Below, piece by piece: positions 5,411 to 9,205 of a DNA stretch of 9,205 nt. Within the stretch, counting starts at the first letter, position 1, and every line of letters begins with the position of its first letter. The DNA is taken from positions 1 to 9,205 of the forward strand of contig JAADEV010000109.1 of NCBI GenBank assembly GCA_013153295.1, written 5' to 3'. The DNA is from Aquificota bacterium (GTDB taxonomy: Bacteria; Aquificota; Aquificia; Aquificales; Hydrogenothermaceae). The translations under genes and the position numbers were made by a program. The notes beneath the pieces are model-generated. The model did no database searches. It was not told the origin of the DNA and was given only the letters and a program-made list of their open reading frames with translations.

Positions 5411-7003
5411 CTACCCCTTAAATATCTGTTGTATAGGATTTACATCAAGACCTTTTTCCCTGTAAGAAGAGATAGCCTCTACTGCAGATTTAGCCGCCCT
5501 TATTGTTGTAAAGTAAGGTATTTTATGCTCTACTGCCGCCCTTCTAATGTAGTAAGCGTCAGACCTTTCCCTTTTCCCTGATGGGGTATTGATTATCATA
5601 TGTATCTCGCCGTTTCTTATACGGTCTACAACATTAGGTCTTTCCTCAGAAAGTTTACTTACTTTTATAGATGGTATACCCCTTTCCTGTAAAAACCTGT
5701 GTGTCCCCTCTGTGGCATATATCTCAAACCCTAAATCAACAAGCCTTTTTGCTATATCTACAACAGCAGGTTTATCTTTATCTGCTACAGATATAAACAC
5801 CCTACCTTCCTGTGGAAGAATGGAACCTGCCGCCGCCTGTGCCTTCCAAAATGCAAGCCCAAAATCATCGTCTATTCCCATTACCTCCCCTGTGGATTTC
5901 ATCTCCGGTCCCAGTAGTGGGTCTACACCGGGAAACCTGTTCCAAGGGAATACAACCTCTTTTATAGAGTATTTACTGAACCTTTTATCCCTAAAGTCTG
6001 TGGCAGGGTGGGGGTCTTGTATATTAAATACCTCAGGAAGTATATCCCTTAACCTTTTTCCTACTATAACCTTTGATGCAATCTTAGCAAGGGGGTAGCC
6101 AATGGCTTTACTTACAAAGGGAACAGTCCTTGATGCCCTTGGGTTTACTTCTATTATGTATATCTCACCATCTTTTACAGCAAACTGGACATTCATAAGA
6201 CCTTTAACATTAAGGGCTTTTGCCAGCTTTTTTGTATTTTCTTTCACCTGTAAAAGTATATCCTCCGACAGAGTGTAAGGTGGGATACAGGTAGCACTAT
6301 CACCGGAATGTATACCTGCCTCCTCTATATGCTCCATAATAGCCCCTACCAGAACATCATCACCATCACTTACAGCATCAACATCAAGCTCAACAGCATC
6401 TTCCAAAAACCTATCTATTAACAGCGGTTTATCCTCTGAGACAAGGACAGCCTCCTCTATATACTCAAGAAGCTCTGTGGTATCGTAAACAAGCCTCATA
6501 GCCCTACCACCTAAAACATAGGAAGGTCTAACAAGAACCGGATATCCTATCCTTTCTGCTGTTAGGATAGCCTCCTCTTTAGACCTTGCTATGCCACTTT
6601 CAGGCTGTTTCAGTCCAAGTTTTATTATTAACTCCCTAAACCTTTCCCTATCCTCTGCTATATCAATACTTTCTGGAGATGTGCCAAGTATTTTTATCCC
6701 TGCGTTTTGTAGCGGAACTGCCAACTTTAAAGGTGTCTGCCCACCGAACTGGACTACTACCCCTTCCGGCTTCTCACTTTGGATTATGTTTATCACATCT
6801 TCATAAACTATAGGTTCAAAAAACAGTTTATCTGATGTGTCGTAGTCTGTAGATACAGTTTCCGGGTTGCAGTTTACCATTATAGCTTCGTATCCTTCCT
6901 CCTTTAACGCCCATACACAGTGGACACAGGCGTAATCAAACTCTACCCCCTGTCCTATTCTGTTAGGACCGCTACCAAGGATAATAATTTTTCCCTTTCC
7001 CAT
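5411..7003 (-). CDS. carB: Carbamoyl-phosphate synthase large subunit, separate C-terminal half
   Basis: Encodes only the second half of CarB (about E. coli residues 555-1073): the ATP-grasp module that phosphorylates carbamate to carbamoyl phosphate, feeding pyrimidine and arginine synthesis. Residues 1-395 hold GSGPNRIGQGVEFDY (10-24), NCNPETVSTDYDTSD (44-58), VRPSYVLGGRAM (158-169), EHIEEAGIHSGDSA (224-237) and the metal-binding EVNPRASRTVPF (285-296). Residues 400-515 are the MGS-like allosteric domain; Ser405, Lys411, Thr431 and Thr434 line up with the E. coli UMP/IMP-site residues Ser948, Lys954, Thr974 and Thr977. The ATG at 7001-7003 has AAGGGG five bases upstream and an extended -10 promoter behind it, and no N-terminal half precedes it. 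It is therefore an independent gene, not a broken one. Aquifex aeolicus also has carB in two separate genes. The partner half and carA must lie elsewhere. It is first in the carB-moeA-rsmG unit. Confidence 0.95.
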   Translation of the reverse strand: MGKGKIIILGSGPNRIGQGVEFDYACVHCVWALKEEGYEAIMVNCNPETVSTDYDTSDKLFFEPIVYEDVINIIQSEKPEGVVVQFGGQTPLKLAVPLQNAGIKILGTSPESIDIAEDRERFRELIIKLGLKQPESGIARSKEEAILTAERIGYPVLVRPSYVLGGRAMRLVYDTTELLEYIEEAVLVSEDKPLLIDRFLEDAVELDVDAVSDGDDVLVGAIMEHIEEAGIHSGDSATCIPPYTLSEDILLQVKENTKKLAKALNVKGLMNVQFAVKDGEIYIIEVNPRASRTVPFVSKAIGYPLAKIASKVIVGKRLRDILPEVFNIQDPHPATDFRDKRFSKYSIKEVVFPWNRFPGVDPLLGPEMKSTGEVMGIDDDFGLAFWKAQAAAGSILPQEGRVFISVADKDKPAVVDIAKRLVDLGFEIYATEGTHRFLQERGIPSIKVSKLSEERPNVVDRIRNGEIHMIINTPSGKRERSDAYYIRRAAVEHKIPYFTTIRAAKSAVEAISSYREKGLDVNPIQQIFKG

Positions 7004-7033
7004 ACTGTCCCCTTACACAGGTTTTAACTAAAT

Positions 7034-7042
7034 AGTATAGCA
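7034..7042 (-). promoter_or_regulatory. Extended -10 promoter for carB-moeA-rsmG
   Basis: The minus strand reads TGCTATACT: a -10 hexamer TATACT (complement of 7034-7039) with the TGn extension immediately upstream. No good -35 hexamer is present at 16-18 bp, which fits an extended -10 promoter. The expected start near 7027 gives a leader of about 24 bases. I saw no attenuator or pyrimidine-responsive RNA structure in so short a leader. Confidence 0.5.
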
Positions 7043-7090
7043 TTAGCCACTGTTGGTATATAAAGGTGTTTAAATTCCCCTAATAAAATG

Positions 7091-7164
7091 TTAAAGTTAT
7101 TAAGTATCTGTTAATAATGCCGAAAATAGGTTTTGATACATATTAAAGTTAAGTTTATATACTT
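7091..7164. repeat. AT-rich repeats between divergent promoters
   Basis: TTAAAGTTA occurs identically at 7091-7099 and 7143-7151, starts 52 bp apart (about five helical turns). The second copy abuts an imperfect palindrome AAGTTTATATACTT (7151-7164). These lie between the carB promoter and the secretin promoter, about 50-125 bp upstream of the latter, where an activator or nucleoid protein could bind. High A+T content makes chance repeats fairly likely. The rest of 7004-7275 shows no gene or RNA I can support. Confidence 0.3.
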
Positions 7165-7213
7165 ACGAAAACTTAGTTTAAATAGCAACTTTGTCTTTAT
7201 GGGAAGCGGTTTA

Positions 7214-7222
7214 TGCTATAAT
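7214..7222 (+). promoter_or_regulatory. Extended -10 promoter for the secretin gene
   Basis: TGCTATAAT is a perfect -10 hexamer (7217-7222) with the TGn extension. The nearest -35-like TTGTCT (7191-7196) is 20 bp away, so recognition probably relies on the extended -10. The expected start near 7229 leaves a leader of about 47 bases ahead of the ATG at 7276. The same ATGCTATA core is found in inverted orientation in the carB promoter. Confidence 0.6.
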
Positions 7223-7275
7223 GTTATTTTGTATGTGCTTAATATCACTAATTAATAACTAAAAGTGAGGGAGAT

Positions 7276-9205
7276 ATGAGGAAGTTAATAGCAGTATCAT
7301 TGGCAGCTATTGTTGCCAGTGGATGTGCTTCAAAAAATGAAAATGAATACACAAAATTTCAGGAACCTACTTTTGACGAACAAAAGGAGGTTCTATCTAA
7401 GATAAAAATAAAGAAAGAACCTCCAAAGCCACCCCCTAAGAAAGTGAAAAAAATCCCTAAGTTTATGGAAGAAGTTTTAAACAGAAGAATTACTTTAAAT
7501 GCAGATGGTATTCCGTATTCTCAATTTATCAATGTTTTAAGCTTAACTACAGGGGTTAATATTTATACAGATAGACCTGTAGAATTTCCTATAAAAGTAA
7601 GTTTTCATAATACTCCCCTTAAAGATGTTTTAACAACAATAACAGAACCTTACGGCTTTAGATACGATGTTGGAAATAGAAAAATAAAAGTTATTACCTA
7701 TGAAACAAAGCTGTTTAAATTATATATACCCCCAGCCCTTAGAAAGCTAAACGCATCTTTAGAAGCAGTGATGTCCATATCCGGTAGCTCAAGTCCATAT
7801 GGTTATGGCTATGGGTATCCTTATGCAGGGACAACTGGAACAACTGGAACAACCTCCCGTTTTGTGGATGAAAGCAAAACAGAGGGTAAGTTAAAAATAG
7901 AAAATGAGCTTGAGATAGACCTGTGGAAACAGGTTGAGGAGACAATTAAAAATATTATTCAAGATGAGGAAAATACATCTGTTGAGATTACGTATTCTAC
8001 TGAGGAAACTGGAACAGATGTTCAGGAGCTTAGCCATGGAAATGTAAACAAAAGTGTAAATGACCTTGTAAAAGGAACACAGGAAAAGAAAGGGAAAGGG
8101 ACAACTTCCCAAGGTGAAAGAATTGCTGCGAGAAAGTACCAAAGAAATGAAGGGGCTGTTCCAGGATTAGGAGGTATTTCAGCTAAAGGTTCACAAATGA
8201 ATTTAAAAGGTCTCGAGAGCCTTGTTCCAAAAAGGGAACATCAGCAAGATGAGAAAAGCCAAATAAAAAGGGAAAATGTTTTTTCCTCCACGATAGAAAA
8301 GAAAGGCAGTGTTGAGCAAAAACACGAAAATGTTAAAGAGGAAAAGCAAGGTAGAAAAAGGGATATCAAAGTTCAAATAGTAAGGAAAGTAGGTTCTAAA
8401 CATTATTTCCGTCCATTTGTTAAAGTTGATAGACTTAACGGAATTGTAATGGTAAAGGCAAGACCAAAAACAGTTGAAAAAATAGGTGAGTATATAGAAA
8501 CCCTTAATAAAGTATTAAATAAAGAAATACTTATAGAGCTTGAAATTGTAGAATTTACAGCAGACAGAATGCTTGAGTATGGTGTTAACTGGGATGTTCT
8601 ATTATCCAAAGCTTTAGGAAACGATTATAATGTTAGAATACTCCAAAGCTTCCAATATGCTTATGCAGGGGATACAGGCTTAAATATGAATGTTTACAAA
8701 AGCGATGGAACATTCTCTTCTATCATAAGGGCGTTATCCAGATATGGAAGGGTTAAGGTGCTATCTACACCAAGGGTAACAACACTTAACAACCAGCCGG
8801 CAATTGTTAGATTTGGTAAGGATAGAATACTCATATATCCAAGGGCTTCTTCTACATCACAACTGTTTGGAACAACAACTAATGTAGCTTATCAAGCAAC
8901 AACTATAACCGTCGATAAACTACATATTGTATCTGAAGGATTTACCCTGTTTGTCCTACCAAGGTATAATGAATATACAAAAGATATAATCTTAAATATT
9001 ATTCCAATATTCCAAAACCTTGATGACAAGTCTTCACAGGATATAGACAGTAAACTTGAACAAATGATGATAGCAGACCCAACTAAGTATGTATCCCATC
9101 CAGTTCCACTATCTGTTATAACAAAGCAGCTAAGTGCAATAGCTAAGCTAAAGGAAGGGGAAGTTATAATACTCGGTGGTTTATCCTCTAAGATGGATTC
9201 TGCGA
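7276..9205 (+). CDS. Lipoprotein-type secretin, PilQ/MshL/GspD superfamily (3' end outside window)
   Basis: Outer-membrane channel subunit of the secretin family, used by type IV pilus and type II secretion machines. The frame is open for 643 codons and runs off the window; the missing C-terminus is probably short. Residues 1-17 are a lipoprotein signal ending at a lipobox-like ASGC, giving lipidated Cys17. A Pro/Lys-rich stretch (about 49-65) follows, then an STN/N0-like domain (about 72-155). Residues 170-194 are Gly/Tyr and Thr/Gly repeats. Residues 214-232 (IDLWKQVEETIKNII) resemble the first helix of the N1-like domain; its strands seem to resume at 377-428 (VKVDRLNGIVMVKARP) after about 145 charged Lys/Glu/Gln/Ser residues. 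The secretin core begins near 420, with YGRVKVLSTPRVTTLNNQPA (490-509) and EGEVIILGGLSS (628-639). GAGGGAG just before ATG sets the start. The MshL/BfpB/PilN-like lipidated subgroup fits best; downstream genes would decide. Confidence 0.9.
   Translation, partial: MRKLIAVSLAAIVASGCASKNENEYTKFQEPTFDEQKEVLSKIKIKKEPPKPPPKKVKKIPKFMEEVLNRRITLNADGIPYSQFINVLSLTTGVNIYTDRPVEFPIKVSFHNTPLKDVLTTITEPYGFRYDVGNRKIKVITYETKLFKLYIPPALRKLNASLEAVMSISGSSSPYGYGYGYPYAGTTGTTGTTSRFVDESKTEGKLKIENELEIDLWKQVEETIKNIIQDEENTSVEITYSTEETGTDVQELSHGNVNKSVNDLVKGTQEKKGKGTTSQGERIAARKYQRNEGAVPGLGGISAKGSQMNLKGLESLVPKREHQQDEKSQIKRENVFSSTIEKKGSVEQKHENVKEEKQGRKRDIKVQIVRKVGSKHYFRPFVKVDRLNGIVMVKARPKTVEKIGEYIETLNKVLNKEILIELEIVEFTADRMLEYGVNWDVLLSKALGNDYNVRILQSFQYAYAGDTGLNMNVYKSDGTFSSIIRALSRYGRVKVLSTPRVTTLNNQPAIVRFGKDRILIYPRASSTSQLFGTTTNVAYQATTITVDKLHIVSEGFTLFVLPRYNEYTKDIILNIIPIFQNLDDKSSQDIDSKLEQMMIADPTKYVSHPVPLSVITKQLSAIAKLKEGEVIILGGLSSKMDSA
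7801..7854 (+). repeat. Short in-frame repeats coding for a Gly/Tyr and Thr/Gly linker
   Basis: Four degenerate hexamers at 7801-7824 (GGTTAT, GGCTAT, GGGTAT, CCTTAT) encode GYGYGYPY. A nine-base unit ACAACTGGA then repeats at 7831-7839 and 7840-7848 with a partial third copy, encoding TTGTTGTT. The units keep the secretin frame, so unit number could change without disrupting the protein. Confidence 0.75.

Noticed and set aside
5589..6098. A 169-codon plus-strand open frame antisense to the carB half.
   Set aside because: It lies wholly inside the well-conserved carB coding sequence and shows no domain or ribosome site of its own.
5411..7003. carB as a truncated pseudogene.
   Set aside because: The start falls at the natural inter-half boundary with a good ribosome site and promoter, and the frame is intact to the C-terminus. 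Split carB is known in Aquifex.
7004..7275. A riboswitch, attenuator or small RNA in the divergent intergenic region.
   Set aside because: The predicted leaders are only about 24 and 47 bases. No stable G/C-containing stem or known riboswitch core was seen.
7739..8609. Several short minus-strand open frames antisense to the secretin, some with hydrophobic stretches.
   Set aside because: They mirror the continuous plus-strand secretin frame. Their Phe/Leu-rich content comes from reading Lys/Glu codons backwards.
7276..9205. A filamentous-phage (gene IV type) or type III secretion secretin, which would mark a mobile or pathogenicity element.
   Set aside because: The lipobox, STN-like domain and overall plan fit pilus or type II lipidated secretins better, and no phage or type III genes are in the window.

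Overview
The window looks like a chromosomal segment from a low-GC, Gram-negative thermophile, most likely Aquificota and probably Hydrogenothermaceae (a Persephonella or Sulfurihydrogenibium relative). This placement is inference from four things: the carbamoyl-phosphate synthase large subunit is present only as a free-standing C-terminal half, as in Aquifex aeolicus; lipid A synthesis genes include lpxI; Arg and Ile codons are mostly AGA/AGG and ATA, a common thermophile trait; and proteins are Lys/Glu-rich. No rRNA, tRNA, CRISPR array, insertion sequence or prophage gene is visible.

Layout. (1) Positions 1-638, plus strand: the 3' end of a class I ribonucleotide reductase large subunit (nrdA), cut by the window edge. 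It converges on the minus-strand genes at a G/C hairpin (640-668) that can act as a terminator. (2) Positions 667-7003, minus strand: eight tightly packed genes. In transcription order these are carB C-terminal half, moeA, rsmG, an ArsR-family regulator, trxA, lpxA, lpxI and an unrecognised 182-codon gene. Gaps are 2-11 bp or the genes overlap, except for a 46-bp gap before the regulator. That gap holds a good sigma-70 promoter embedded in three helically phased ATTAGAA repeats. The block therefore reads as two transcription units: carB-moeA-rsmG from an extended -10 promoter at 7034-7042, and arsR-trxA-lpxA-lpxI-unknown from the promoter at 3499-3528. Read-through from the first into the second is possible, since no terminator separates them. 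(3) Positions 7004-7275: an AT-rich divergent intergenic region with an extended -10 promoter in each direction and small repeats. (4) Positions 7276-9205, plus strand: a lipoprotein-type secretin running off the window end, with a long charged insertion in its periplasmic part.

How the genes fit together. The minus-strand genes mix pyrimidine/arginine synthesis (carB), molybdenum cofactor (moeA), ribosome methylation (rsmG), redox (trxA) and outer-membrane lipid A (lpxA and lpxI, the first and fourth steps). Compact, functionally mixed operons are typical of Aquificota. The most distinctive points are: an ArsR-family regulator with only two cysteines placed directly ahead of thioredoxin and lipid A genes; an unknown gene translationally coupled to lpxI, with a TTG start and an A8 run; and the secretin insertion, which appears to split its N1-like domain. 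I found no clearly new defence or mobile system in this window.
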